DNA of 64,000 nt from Acidobacteriota bacterium (GTDB lineage: Bacteria; Acidobacteriota; Terriglobia; Terriglobales; Acidobacteriaceae). The first letter of the stretch is position 1; every line of letters begins with the position of its first letter. The position numbers and the translations under genes were made by a program. A model generated the notes under the pieces. That model searched no databases, was not told the origin of the DNA, and saw only the letters and a program-made list of their open reading frames with translations. Shown here in pieces: positions 28,264 through 37,253 of this stretch. Location: NCBI GenBank assembly GCA_021813745.1, contig JAKAJO010000051.1, forward strand, positions 1 through 64,000, in the 5' to 3' direction.

Positions 28264-28635
28264 CTAGACGCTGAACGACGAACCGCAGCCACAGGTGGAC
28301 TTCACCTGCGGATTGTCAAACTTGAAGCCCGCCGCTTCCAGGGTCTCGACGTAGTCAACCGTGCAACCGTTGAGATACATCAACGAAGTGGCATCAACAA
28401 AAACTTTGAGATCATCGAATCTGAAAACTTTGTCCATCATGCCACTCTGGTTCTCAAAGGCCATGGAGTATTGAAAGCCGGAGCAGCCACCGCCGACCAC
28501 GCCGATGCGCAGCCCAGCGGGAAGAGGATCCTGGGTGGCCATGATTTCCCGCACCTTGGCGATGGCCTGGGGCGTAAGTGTCAGCGGCGCCTTTTGGGAC
28601 GTTTCCTGCGTGGGGGTGACTGCGGTTGAGGACAT
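28264..28635 (-). CDS. erpA: A-type iron-sulfur carrier (IscA/ErpA family)
   Basis: A 123-residue A-type scaffold that carries Fe-S clusters or iron to apoproteins. The three conserved cysteines are Cys51 (GGGCSGFQY), Cys115 and Cys117 (STCGCGSSF). The segments LTLTPQAIAKVREIM and DYVETLEAAGFKFDNP are typical. It may be ErpA or IscA; the neighbours carry no isc or suf genes to decide. GGGAG is five bases before the ATG. It is monocistronic and converges on the pseudopilin operon. Confidence 0.93.
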   Translation of the reverse strand: MSSTAVTPTQETSQKAPLTLTPQAIAKVREIMATQDPLPAGLRIGVVGGGCSGFQYSMAFENQSGMMDKVFRFDDLKVFVDATSLMYLNGCTVDYVETLEAAGFKFDNPQVKSTCGCGSSFSV

Positions 28636-29001
28636 GGTATCTCCCTGTGATCAAATTCTCGAGCTTACTCGTAACTGTACCGCTGCACCGGCGGGGTTTC
28701 AAGCGCCAAGCAGCCTTCTATCCCGTTGGATGCAACAGACGGCCGAAGGTCGCATAAGACGGGATGGACCTTGCGGGAAGTCAGACCCAGCCCGGACACG
28801 GGTAACAAGCATCATCCATCCACCAGAAATCAGGAGATTTCAGCATGGTGTGCAAGGAATGTAGACGTGTGTGATTTTTGTCACCACAGGGCAGGCCGTT
28901 CCGGGCTATTATGGCTAGCCGTACGGCCCCTCTACTCTCTGGACCGCTGTTCCTCACGGCCTGGCGATATCTGGGACCAGACAGCCAATCGGAGGTGAAA
29001 A
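28636..29001. other. Divergent intergenic region, no gene recognised
   Basis: Lies between the start of the A-type carrier gene and the start of the small membrane protein gene, so it should hold two promoters. No open frame with a convincing product or ribosome-binding site was seen. A TATTAT at about 28910 could be a -10 element for the rightward gene, but no -35 lies at the right distance. Confidence 0.4.
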
Positions 29002-29274
29002 ATGAAGTTCGTTCCCGTGATGTGGTCAGTCTGGATTGTACTGGTGGTCATCATGGCCGTCCTGTACATTTATCGCTCCAACCTGACCAAGGATGAAGAA
29101 GACCAGATCTTCCTCGATGACTCGTTTGACCATGAGAAGTCCGCACAGGCGGCGATTGTGGCAAAGGTCAACCGAATTGAGCCATACGTGAAGCTGTCTC
29201 TGTGGCTCGCCGGACTGGCGACCCTGGGAGTCCTTGTGTATTACATCATCGACTTCATCAACCAGTTCCGATAG
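29002..29274 (+). CDS. Small two-helix membrane protein
   Basis: A 90-residue protein that I do not recognise. Two membrane helices (about residues 4-24 and 64-86) flank a soluble loop with an acidic stretch (KDEEDQIFLDDSFDHEK). GGAGGTGAAAA precedes the ATG, an excellent ribosome-binding site. A terminator follows the gene, so it is monocistronic. The topology suggests both ends on the same side and a loop of about 40 residues on the other. Small proteins of this shape are often subunits or modulators of membrane complexes; nothing nearby identifies a partner. Confidence 0.75.
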   Translation: MKFVPVMWSVWIVLVVIMAVLYIYRSNLTKDEEDQIFLDDSFDHEKSAQAAIVAKVNRIEPYVKLSLWLAGLATLGVLVYYIIDFINQFR

Positions 29275-29304
29275 GCGAAAGCCTACCCCGGGGGATTGGC
29301 TGGG

Positions 29305-29350
29305 CTGGCGGCGTTGAGGCGCCGCCAGCAGAACTATTGTTGATTTTTTT
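29305..29350 (+). terminator. Rho-independent terminator of the small membrane protein gene
   Basis: A nine-base stem CTGGCGGCG/CGCCGCCAG with loop TTGAGG is followed by a short AT-rich stretch and a run of T (TGATTTTTTTG at about 29341-29351). It lies 30 bases after the stop and ahead of a convergent gene. Confidence 0.75.
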
Positions 29351-29355
29351 GTGCC

Positions 29356-30561
29356 CTACTCCACTTCCTGCCGAGCGCGATATCCGTCTCGCGCAATGAT
29401 CTCGTATTTCAGGGTCTTGTGTTTCTCATCCTGCATGCGAAGCGGGTGGCCTTCGTCATCGACGAGTTCGACGTGGATCTTGCGATAGGTTCCGTCCTGC
29501 TTAGCGTCGGTGGGCCGGTAGACCAACTCGTATTTTGAGCGGATCGCCCGATTGATGGCGGCAAAGTCGTCCGGCAGTTCCCCGATAAAGCGCGGCTCAA
29601 ACCACATGCCGCCGGTCAGCTTGGCGAAGGTCCTCATCTGGTTGTCTGCCTGCAGGTAGTCGAGGTCGGCCATTTCCTGTCGGAAACCGGGGCCGCCTTC
29701 TGTCATGGCGCGGATGGCGCCTCCCGTCGAAATTGTGAAGATGGTGATATCGGGAGTCGTCTTCACTTTCAGAAGGATCTGATCCAGCGTGAGGCGGGAG
29801 AAGGTATCGCGTCCGGACGCAATCAGGATGATGTATTTGTGCCCGTCGATGCGGCTGAGGCGGTCCTCGGCTTCCGCGAGCGCATCGAAGAGGTTCCGGT
29901 CACTAAAGCCGGGAATGATGAGCGTGTTGATGGCATTGAAGAGCTGCCGCTTGTCCTGGGTGAAATCCGTGATGATGTGCGGACGGAGATCGAAGGTCAT
30001 CAGAGCGACATAGTCCTGCGGGCGCAGCGATTGGGCAAAGGCCCAGGCCGCATTCTGCATGTCATAGACAAACCAGTAGTTGGTTGCGGCAAACTCGACG
30101 AGCAGGAGGGCGGTTACGGGAGCCTCGACGCGGCGGAAGCCAATGACTTTCTGCTCAACTCCGTTTTCAAAGACGCGGAAGTTGGTGGGCTTGAGCCCAG
30201 GAACGAACTGGCCGGTCTTCTCCAGCAGCACACCGACATCGACGGTCACTTCCGGGACGTTGACCTGGAGGGAGTAGTTGCCAAGGCCAGGCGGGTTGAC
30301 GACTTTGGGAGCAGCCGGAGCCGGGGGCGGAGGAACCTCATCGGATTTGGGTTTCTTGGGGACCGCGATAACGCCGGTGTCACCGGAGGGTCCGCCGGCA
30401 GCGGGTCCGTTCTGGTCGGCGGGCTGCTGGGTTTGTGTCTGCTGGGCGGGCGCGTTGTTTTGCGCCTGGACCAGCGGCGCGCCTGCGATCGCAAGAGCGA
30501 GAGGGAGGGTGCGAAACGGCGTCCTGCATAGAGCAGACAGGGACAAGCGCAAGTTGACCAT
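29356..30561 (-). CDS. Secreted VWFA-like protein with degenerate metal site
   Basis: A 401-residue protein with a signal peptide (about residues 1-33, ending VQAQ), a Gln/Ala/Pro-rich linker (34-90), a beta-sandwich start (LQVNVPEVTVDVGVLLEKTGQFV, then TNFRVFENGVEQKV), and a VWFA-like fold. Where the MIDAS motif DxSxS belongs (residues 156-160) the sequence is Glu-Phe-Ala-Ala-Thr, so metal binding is probably lost. It is a relative of the VWFA protein at 16507-17445, likely exported to the periplasm or surface. Its ligand is unknown. Confidence 0.75.
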   Translation of the reverse strand: MVNLRLSLSALCRTPFRTLPLALAIAGAPLVQAQNNAPAQQTQTQQPADQNGPAAGGPSGDTGVIAVPKKPKSDEVPPPPAPAAPKVVNPPGLGNYSLQVNVPEVTVDVGVLLEKTGQFVPGLKPTNFRVFENGVEQKVIGFRRVEAPVTALLLVEFAATNYWFVYDMQNAAWAFAQSLRPQDYVALMTFDLRPHIITDFTQDKRQLFNAINTLIIPGFSDRNLFDALAEAEDRLSRIDGHKYIILIASGRDTFSRLTLDQILLKVKTTPDITIFTISTGGAIRAMTEGGPGFRQEMADLDYLQADNQMRTFAKLTGGMWFEPRFIGELPDDFAAINRAIRSKYELVYRPTDAKQDGTYRKIHVELVDDEGHPLRMQDEKHKTLKYEIIARDGYRARQEVE

Positions 30562-30710
30562 AACAACCTCAGTGCTGCAGACAGGATACGGGATGAACCG
30601 GTGCGCGGGGTATCGGCTGTGCGCTTTGCGTGCATCGGGAAGGCACTGCCACCCATGACCACGCCGGCTGCATTCGGAGCGGCCACGCTTCCGGTTGTAC
30701 TCTTATAGAC

Positions 30711-32570
30711 GTGAGATGGTGTGCAAAGAAAGTCGTATTGGCTGCCGCAATTGCGGTGTTTGTGATGGGAGCAACAAGTGTGCCGGCCAGGAGCCAGAGC
30801 GGGGCCGGCGGGCTTGAAGCTCCGAAGACGCCCCCGCGCTCGACGGCCGGTATCTATCCGCTGAGTGAAGTGCACCGAGGCCTGATGGCTACGGCGTGGA
30901 CGGTTTTTGAGGGTTCGAAGCCGGAACCCATGCAGGTCGAGATTCTGGGCGTGCTGCGGGGTGCGCGCGGTCCGGGTGAGGACATGATTCTGGCTCGGCT
31001 GCAAGGCACCAAACCGGACTACACCGGCGTGGTTGCCGGAATGAGCGGCAGTCCGGTCTATGTGGGCGACAAGCTGCTGGGTTCGCTTTCGTACCGCATA
31101 GGGCAGTTCAGCAAGGAGCCGATTGCGGGCATCACGCCCATCGCGCAGATGCTGGAGGTCCGCAATCTGCCTATCCAGACGATTGGCCATGGAACGTCTG
31201 CGCAGGAGGCTTCCGCAGGTAACGGCAAGGCGGCGGAGGAGACTTCAGGCGGCATGACGTTTCAGGCAATGGAGACACCGCTAGTGATGAGCGGGTTCCG
31301 TCCTGAGGCGATTGCTCTCTGGCAAAAGAAGATGGCCGGAACCGGCCTGGAGATGGTGGCCGCGGGCGGCGGAAGCGGCAGTTCGCTGGATGCGGGCAAG
31401 ATGGACAGGACCGCAGCCGCTGCGGTGGTACCAGGCAGCGCGGTGAGCGCTCAACTGGTGCGTGGCGATCTGGAGATTGCGGCGACCTGTACGGTGACCT
31501 ATGTGGATCCAAAGCAATTGCTGGCCTGCGGACATCCAATCTTGCAAGCGGGTCCGGTGTCGCTTCCGATGACCACCACGGATGTGGTGGCCACGCTGGC
31601 TTCGCCGCTGAACTCCTTCAAGATTGTGAACACCGGCGCCACGATCGGAGCCTTCACGCAGGACCGTGATGCGGCGATCCGCGGCGTATTTGGCGAAACA
31701 GCCCATATGATTCCGGTGAAGATGACGATGCGGAACGGGACGGGGACCAAGACCCTGCATTTTGATGTTCTGGACCTGCCGACGCTGACGCCTCAGGCTG
31801 TCATGGTATCGGTTTACAACTCGCTGTTGCAGACCAACGTGAGCACGGCCATGACCAGTTATCACATTCAGGGAACGATTGGACTGGATGGGCATGAAGC
31901 GGCACCGATCGACCTGTGGGCGCCTTCAGGCGAGAGCGCGCCTTCCCAGTTGCTGGCGGCAATGCAGACCGGCGAGGAGTTTTCGCAACTCTATGCGAAC
32001 GGGACGCGCGAAGGAGCCATCCGCTCCATTGATCTGACGGCGGACGCTATTCCGCACAACGTCCAGGTGCAGCTGATCTCGGCGCGAATTGCCTCCGGCG
32101 ATCTGGTGCATGCGGGGGACACGGTGATGGTGGAGGCGACGCTGCAACCCTGGCAGCAGGCGGCACGCAATGTGCGGATTCCAGTCAAGCTCCCCGCGCG
32201 GCTACAGGCGGGGAATCTGCGGCTTCTGGTGTCGGACGGCGCGACACTAGACCGTGCCCTGCATCAGCCACGGTTTGGCGCGGGCCCTAGCGATCTGGAC
32301 GCGGAGATTGCCCGCGCGCGCCAAATGCATCGGGCCGACCGCGTCTATGTGAGCCTTCTGGCACCGGATGCGCAGGGCGAAGTGCAAGGACAGGCGATGG
32401 CGGGCATTCCACTTTCGATGGCGAACGCGCTGGAGCCGATGCGGTCTTCAATGGAGGCAAGCCTGAACGGCGAATCGGCGGAGATTGCCGGGGAGGCGCC
32501 AGCGGGCGGAGCCTTATCCGGCTTCAAGCTTCTGAAGGTACATCTGGAAACGGGCAGCGGGCTGAACTAG
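30711..32570 (+). CDS. Exported SpoIVB-type (S55) serine peptidase domain protein
   Basis: A 619-residue protein with a signal peptide (about 1-29). Residues 45-150 and 240-300 carry the S55/SpoIVB signature: the nucleophile segment GMSGSPVYVGDKLLGS (Ser112/Ser114) and AATCTVTYVDPKQLLACGHPI with His275. In Firmicutes SpoIVB cleaves SpoIVFA in the mother-cell signalling pathway; this organism has no evident sporulation genes here. The rest of the protein (about 300-610) is beta-rich and unassigned. The start is read as the GTG at 30711, because the further open frame up to 30630 lacks signal-peptide character. Likely periplasmic. Confidence 0.75.
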   Translation: MRWCAKKVVLAAAIAVFVMGATSVPARSQSGAGGLEAPKTPPRSTAGIYPLSEVHRGLMATAWTVFEGSKPEPMQVEILGVLRGARGPGEDMILARLQGTKPDYTGVVAGMSGSPVYVGDKLLGSLSYRIGQFSKEPIAGITPIAQMLEVRNLPIQTIGHGTSAQEASAGNGKAAEETSGGMTFQAMETPLVMSGFRPEAIALWQKKMAGTGLEMVAAGGGSGSSLDAGKMDRTAAAAVVPGSAVSAQLVRGDLEIAATCTVTYVDPKQLLACGHPILQAGPVSLPMTTTDVVATLASPLNSFKIVNTGATIGAFTQDRDAAIRGVFGETAHMIPVKMTMRNGTGTKTLHFDVLDLPTLTPQAVMVSVYNSLLQTNVSTAMTSYHIQGTIGLDGHEAAPIDLWAPSGESAPSQLLAAMQTGEEFSQLYANGTREGAIRSIDLTADAIPHNVQVQLISARIASGDLVHAGDTVMVEATLQPWQQAARNVRIPVKLPARLQAGNLRLLVSDGATLDRALHQPRFGAGPSDLDAEIARARQMHRADRVYVSLLAPDAQGEVQGQAMAGIPLSMANALEPMRSSMEASLNGESAEIAGEAPAGGALSGFKLLKVHLETGSGLN

Positions 32571-32579
32571 AAGGCGGGC

Positions 32580-32874
32580 ACGCGCGCGGGGCTGCGACCT
32601 CGACAACCAGGCGCCGCGATCGACTGGGACAGTGCACATGTTCGGTGTGCCGCCCCCGCCTACGGGGATTTCAGCTTTTCTGCGGACAGAGGGTGTGCGC
32701 ACGGTGACCGGTAGCCCGATCGGCAGCCTTTATCAACTGCGCGAGATGCTGGATGTGACAGCGCGACATGGAGTGAAAGGAATCACGGGATGCTCCCCGA
32801 TTGCCAGAGCCAATGAGGAGCTGAAAGAGGTGGAGAAGAACATGGTCCGGTATCGCGTGGTACGGGCGAATTGA
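32580..32874 (+). pseudogene. C-terminal remnant of a zinc alcohol dehydrogenase
   Basis: The last 75-80 residues of the frame (HMFGVPPPPTGISAF, then TVTGSPIGSLYQLREMLD, VTARHGVKG and ENMVRYR-like ending) match the C-terminal part of the cinnamyl-alcohol/NADP-dependent dehydrogenase family. The zinc ligands and the Rossmann core that should precede it are missing; upstream in frame is only an unrelated Arg-rich stretch after a stop at 32563. A GTG at 32632 could start a short peptide of 80 residues, but it would lack activity. Read as decay of a once complete gene. Confidence 0.6.
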
Positions 32875-32890
32875 AGATGCAGGAGCGGGC

Positions 32891-33271
32891 ATGAACGGCG
32901 TACGCATCGACAAATGGCTTTGGGCAGCGCGGTTCTTCAAAACACGCGCGCTCGCTTCGAAAGCCTGCGACCTGGGGCGAATTCGCGTGAATGGCGCGGC
33001 CGCAAAGCCCGCGCGTGAGGTTCGCGTGGGCGAGATGCTGCAGGTCCGCAATGAGGGCGGCGAATTTGAGATTGAGGTGCTCGCCCTGAGCGATATGCGC
33101 GGGCCGGCCGCAGTGGCACAAACACTCTATCGCGAGACGGAGGCCAGCAAAGCAGCGCGCGCGCGATTGGCAGAAGAGCGCAAGGCAATGCAGCAGTACG
33201 CGCCGCTGCCAGAGCGCCGGCCCAGCAAACGCGACCGGCGCAGGATCATCCAGTTTCGCGGCGGATCGTGA
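32891..33271 (+). CDS. hslR: S4-domain RNA-binding protein, Hsp15/HslR type
   Basis: A 126-residue protein whose first 65 residues are an S4 RNA-binding fold (RIDKWLWAARFFKTRALASKAC, then GRIRVNGAAAKPAREVRVG). A basic tail ends with RRPSKRDRRRII. In E. coli Hsp15 rescues 50S subunits carrying nascent chains after heat stress. Related S4 proteins of this size also act elsewhere in ribosome care, so the exact job is inferred. The ATG at 32891 follows closely after the dehydrogenase remnant; GGAGCGGGC lies ahead of it. Confidence 0.87.
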   Translation: MNGVRIDKWLWAARFFKTRALASKACDLGRIRVNGAAAKPAREVRVGEMLQVRNEGGEFEIEVLALSDMRGPAAVAQTLYRETEASKAARARLAEERKAMQQYAPLPERRPSKRDRRRIIQFRGGS

Positions 33272-33322
33272 GTCGCGATGTGCCGCGCGGCCAGGGCCAA
33301 CTCTAGTAGACTCAACGGCAGA

Positions 33323-35614
33323 ATGGAATTCCGAAAACCCCAGTCTCATCGCTTGCTTACACTGGCTGTCTTCATCCTGCTGGTTGCGATTTTCAGTGCC
33401 GTCGCAGCGCCCGGAATGATGGCGCAACAGACTCATCTCTGGACCCAGTCACGCTTTGAAGAGTTTGAGAAAGGTACCCCGCAGGGTATCGCGATTGAAA
33501 GCACGGGCGTCTTGCGCGAGGGGCCGGGGCTGCGCGAGGTCATGACCACGCCCTCGACCTTCGTGTGGTCCATTGCGACCGACAAGGATGGAACTGCCTA
33601 CCTGGGAACAGGCTCACCGGCAACGGTGCTGCGCGTGGACAAGAGCGGCAAGACCTTTACGCTCTTTGAGACCAAAGACGTCAGCGTGCAAGCGGTGGCG
33701 CTGGGGCCGGATGGAGCCCTGTATGCGGCGACGCTGCCCAGCGGCAAGGTCTACAAGCTGAATCCGGCGGCCACGACGAAGCAGGATGAAACGAATGCAA
33801 CGGTGGTGTTTGACGCGGGCAAACTGCCCGAGAAAAGCATGATTGACGGCACGACGGTGGAGTCAAAGCCGGCGGACGGTAAGTCTCATTACGTCTGGGC
33901 GCTGACGTTTGACACGGCGGGCCGGCTCTATATTGCGACGGGCGGACCGGGCGCCGTGTACCGCGTGGATGTGAAGACACCGGCAGCAAAGGCGGAGGAG
34001 TTCTTCAAGAGCGATGAGGAACATATCCGCTCGCTGGCATGGGATGCAAAAGGCAATCTGATTGCGGGATCGGAAGGGACCGGATTGGTGTATCGGATCA
34101 GTCCGGAAGGCAAGGGATTCGTTCTCTTCGAGTCGCCGCGGCGCGAGGTGACGGCAGTGGCGGTGGGTGCTGACGGCACAATTTACGCTGCGAGCGTGGG
34201 CGACAAGGGGCACAACCCGCTGCCTCCCCTGCCGCTTCAGGGGCTGGCTTCCATCACGATCACGGTGGTGCAGCCAGGCTCGATGCAGGCGGTCAATGCA
34301 AGCGCCTCCGTGCCCGAGGGAACGGAGATTGATGCGCTGAAGGAGAATGAAGCGCCGAGCAAACTGTGGAGCGACAAGGATGAAATTGTGTATGCCCTGG
34401 CCGCAGAGAAGGATGGGCTGCTGGCGTTGAGCGGCAATCGCGGACGTATCTTGCGCGTTCAGCAGGATGGCAGCTATGCGGATGTAGCGCATCTGGACGC
34501 GCAACAGGGGCTGTGCCTGGCCGCAAGCCAGAATGGAGAAATCCTGATTGGCACGGGCAATACGGGCAAACTGGCCAAGCTGGGCGCAGCTGAAATGCAC
34601 GAATATGCGAGCGACGTGCTGGATGCGGGCGCAACCGCACGCTTTGGACGTGTGGAAGTGGAGCCCGGCTCGACCGGCTATGCTTTGTGGACGCGCACGG
34701 GGAACGTGGAGCAGCCAGTTCGCGGATGGAGTGCCTGGGCACCGCTCAAGGATGGCGCGGTGGCTTCGCCGCCGGGGCGTTTTTTGCAGTGGAAAGCCGT
34801 GCTTCAGCCAGGTGGAAGCGTGGGTAGCGTCGGCGTGAACTTCCTGCCGGTGAACTCGGCTCCGGTGCTGGATGATTTGGTGGTGGCTCCAGGAGCGCGA
34901 TGGAATGCACAGACGCAGCAGACCAGCCAACAGACCGTGATTATCAACTTCCCTTCAGCAAGCCAGAACTCAGGCATCAACTACGACGGCAACACGAGCT
35001 CGCCGTTGCAGGCGCAGAAGGATCGGACGGCCATTACGGTGCGGTGGGCCGCGCATGATGATGATGGAGACAACCTGGTGTATGCGCTCTATCTTCGCGG
35101 GGATGGGGAACATGTGTGGCGGCTGCTCAAAAAGAATTTGACAGAGAAGGCGTACAGCTTTGATGCGACGCTGATTCCCGACGGTGGATACCGCGTCAAG
35201 GTGATCGCGAGTGATTCCCCCTCGCACATGGCAGGCGATGCATTGACGGACGAAAAAATCAGCGAACGATTTGAGGTGGACACGACGCCACCTGTGATTC
35301 TGGCGTTGAAGGCTGAGACGCAGCCGGGGGATTGCACAGGAAAGCCCTGCAGCCAACCGGTGCGCGTAACATTTGATGCGCAGGACGCAGAGTCGCCGAT
35401 TTCCCATGCAGAGTATTCGCTTGATGCGGGAGACTGGCAGTTTCTGGCGCCGGTGGGAGTGCTGTCGGACTCCAAGCGGGAGAGCTATGTGCTGAATCTG
35501 CCGGCAGCCGCGCTGGCGGCTCACCCGGGCGAGCATCTGCTGACGGTGCGGGTGTATGACCGGTATGACAATGTGGGCGTGGCCAAGACAGTGTTTGGCG
35601 CGTCGGCCCGATAG
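33323..35614 (+). CDS. Exported large beta-propeller-like protein
   Basis: A 763-residue protein with an N-terminal signal/anchor segment (about residues 10-30) and a long run of beta-propeller-type repeats (SIATDKDGTAYLGTGSPATVLRV, VALGPDGALYAATLPSGKVYKL, LAWDAKGNLIAGSEGTGLVYRI, VAVGADGTIYAASVG, LAAEKDGLLALSGNRGRILRV). These are NHL/YVTN-like blades. The last 250 residues contain beta-sandwich domains (WAAHDDDGDNLVYALYLRGD, then FDAQDAESPISHAEYSLD). I do not know its role; a surface or periplasmic scaffold is possible. The next gene is a Lol-type permease 12 bases further on. Confidence 0.65.
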   Translation: MEFRKPQSHRLLTLAVFILLVAIFSAVAAPGMMAQQTHLWTQSRFEEFEKGTPQGIAIESTGVLREGPGLREVMTTPSTFVWSIATDKDGTAYLGTGSPATVLRVDKSGKTFTLFETKDVSVQAVALGPDGALYAATLPSGKVYKLNPAATTKQDETNATVVFDAGKLPEKSMIDGTTVESKPADGKSHYVWALTFDTAGRLYIATGGPGAVYRVDVKTPAAKAEEFFKSDEEHIRSLAWDAKGNLIAGSEGTGLVYRISPEGKGFVLFESPRREVTAVAVGADGTIYAASVGDKGHNPLPPLPLQGLASITITVVQPGSMQAVNASASVPEGTEIDALKENEAPSKLWSDKDEIVYALAAEKDGLLALSGNRGRILRVQQDGSYADVAHLDAQQGLCLAASQNGEILIGTGNTGKLAKLGAAEMHEYASDVLDAGATARFGRVEVEPGSTGYALWTRTGNVEQPVRGWSAWAPLKDGAVASPPGRFLQWKAVLQPGGSVGSVGVNFLPVNSAPVLDDLVVAPGARWNAQTQQTSQQTVIINFPSASQNSGINYDGNTSSPLQAQKDRTAITVRWAAHDDDGDNLVYALYLRGDGEHVWRLLKKNLTEKAYSFDATLIPDGGYRVKVIASDSPSHMAGDALTDEKISERFEVDTTPPVILALKAETQPGDCTGKPCSQPVRVTFDAQDAESPISHAEYSLDAGDWQFLAPVGVLSDSKRESYVLNLPAAALAAHPGEHLLTVRVYDRYDNVGVAKTVFGASAR

Positions 35615-35625
35615 GCGGCAGAACG

Positions 35626-36912
35626 ATGCGATTTGAACTGTTTGTGGCTGCGCGATATTTGAGGGCCAAGCGGCGGCAGGCGGTGGTCGGCGTCGTCACA
35701 ACCATTTCAATTGCAGGCGTTGCCGCGGGTGTGGCGGCGCTGATTATTGCGCTGGCCATCACCAACGGCATGCGCCGCGACCTGCAGGACAAGCTGCTGG
35801 GTGCGTCGTCGGAAGTGGACTTGATGCGCGTGGCGGCTGACGGGATCCGCAACTGGCGACCGCTGGTGGAGCGGTTGCGGCAGGTACCCCACGTGACCGC
35901 TGCGTCGCCAGGGCTGTATGGGCAAGTGCTGGTGTCACGCGGCCCGCATGCGGGCTTCGCTCTGATTAAGGGCATCATCCCCTCGGAAGAGCTGACCGTC
36001 AGCAATCTGCTGAATTCCATCGTGTCCGGCTCGGCGAAGGAACTGGAACCGGTGACGGCAGTGAGCGCCGCTTCGATGCCGACGCAGGGCGATTCCCTGC
36101 CCCAGCCGGTGGATGCGGAGTTTCCGCCGCTGGTGATGGGCAAGGATCTGGCAGACCAGATCGGGGTGCAGGTCGGGGATTCCGTGCTGATTACGAGCCC
36201 GCAAGGCGAGTTGACACCGCTGGGACTGGCGCCGAAGTATCAACGATTCCGCGTGGTGGGCATCTTTCACTCAGGCTTTTATCAATACGATTCGGCGATG
36301 GCCTTCATGCGGTTGAGCGACGCGCAGCGGCTGTTCAGCGAGCCGGACCTGCTCTCAGTGATCAGCTTCAAGGTAGACGATATGGATCGCGCCCCGGAGA
36401 TTGGCACGGCCATTGAGCAGGCAGCAGGCAAAGGCTACATGACCAGCAACTGGATCGAGCAGAACCGGCCGCTTTTTCGCGCACTGAAAGAGGAGCAGGT
36501 GGTGACTTTCATCATCATCGCCCTGATTGTGATTGTGGCGGCGCTGAACATTCTGATCGCTCTGACAATGATGGTGATGGAGAAGACGCGCGACATCGCG
36601 GTGCTGATGAGCTTTGGCGTGGAGCCAAGCCAGGTGCGGCGGATCTTTCTGCTGCAAGGTTTCCTGATCAGCTTGATCGGCACGATTCTGGGCGTTGCGC
36701 TGGGATACCTGGCGTCATGGGCGGGTGGACACTACCACTTTATTCATCTGTCGGCAGAGGTATATTCGATCGACACACTGCCATTTGCGCCGCGCCTGAT
36801 GGACGGGGTGATTGTCTCGGCGGTATCGATTGGCGTATCCCTTCTGGCCACGCTGTATCCGTCTTCGTCGGCGGCGCGTATTCTTCCCGCGGAGGCGCTG
36901 CGCTACGAGTAG
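35626..36912 (+). CDS. LolC/LolE-type ABC permease subunit
   Basis: A 428-residue permease with the MacB/LolCE layout: a first helix (about 20-45), a large periplasmic domain, and three C-terminal helices. The family hallmarks are FVAARYLRAKRRQA at the N-terminus and MVMEKTRDIAVLMSFGVEP near 305-323. In proteobacteria LolCDE extracts lipoproteins from the inner membrane. The cognate ATPase LolD and a second permease are not adjacent. Single-permease LolF-like homodimers exist, so this protein may act as a homodimer with an ATPase encoded elsewhere. It lies 12 bases after the propeller gene, so they probably share a transcript. Confidence 0.88.
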   Translation: MRFELFVAARYLRAKRRQAVVGVVTTISIAGVAAGVAALIIALAITNGMRRDLQDKLLGASSEVDLMRVAADGIRNWRPLVERLRQVPHVTAASPGLYGQVLVSRGPHAGFALIKGIIPSEELTVSNLLNSIVSGSAKELEPVTAVSAASMPTQGDSLPQPVDAEFPPLVMGKDLADQIGVQVGDSVLITSPQGELTPLGLAPKYQRFRVVGIFHSGFYQYDSAMAFMRLSDAQRLFSEPDLLSVISFKVDDMDRAPEIGTAIEQAAGKGYMTSNWIEQNRPLFRALKEEQVVTFIIIALIVIVAALNILIALTMMVMEKTRDIAVLMSFGVEPSQVRRIFLLQGFLISLIGTILGVALGYLASWAGGHYHFIHLSAEVYSIDTLPFAPRLMDGVIVSAVSIGVSLLATLYPSSSAARILPAEALRYE

Positions 36913-36916
36913 GGCG

Positions 36917-37111
36917 CTACTGAGGCGTAATGATGCCGCCGACGGGGTGGCGTCGCGGCAGGATGATTCCGCGATGATCGACCTGAGGCGGAGCGGGGTC
37001 AGATACAGGCAGAGCAGACCGCTCAATCAGGGCGCCACCGCAGGCGGGGCACCAGTCGCCGCGCGTTTCGTCGGCGAGGACGGCATGACACTGACGACAG
37101 ATTCGTTCCAC
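36917..37111 (-). CDS. Small zinc-ribbon protein
   Basis: A short protein of 64 residues when started at the GTG at 37111, or 98 residues from a GTG at 37213. It carries two CxxC pairs (ICRQCHA and WCPACGG) about 13 residues apart, a minimal zinc ribbon, followed by a Pro-rich tail. I do not recognise the family. The stop is 5 bases from the permease gene's stop on the opposite strand. The start and the reality of the gene are uncertain. Confidence 0.4.
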   Translation of the reverse strand: MERICRQCHAVLADETRGDWCPACGGALIERSALPVSDPAPPQVDHRGIILPRRHPVGGIITPQ

Positions 37112-37253
37112 GTTCCCAGTGTACTGGAGGGACGGGCTGCGGAGGCTACTGGACGGGTTGGTTCCTGAGAGGGTGGCCGGAGGTTTTGCTTTTTCTCTGA
37201 TCGCTGTGTCCACTCGCGGTTGAGGTCCCTGGCGCCGGGATCCACGGATCGCG

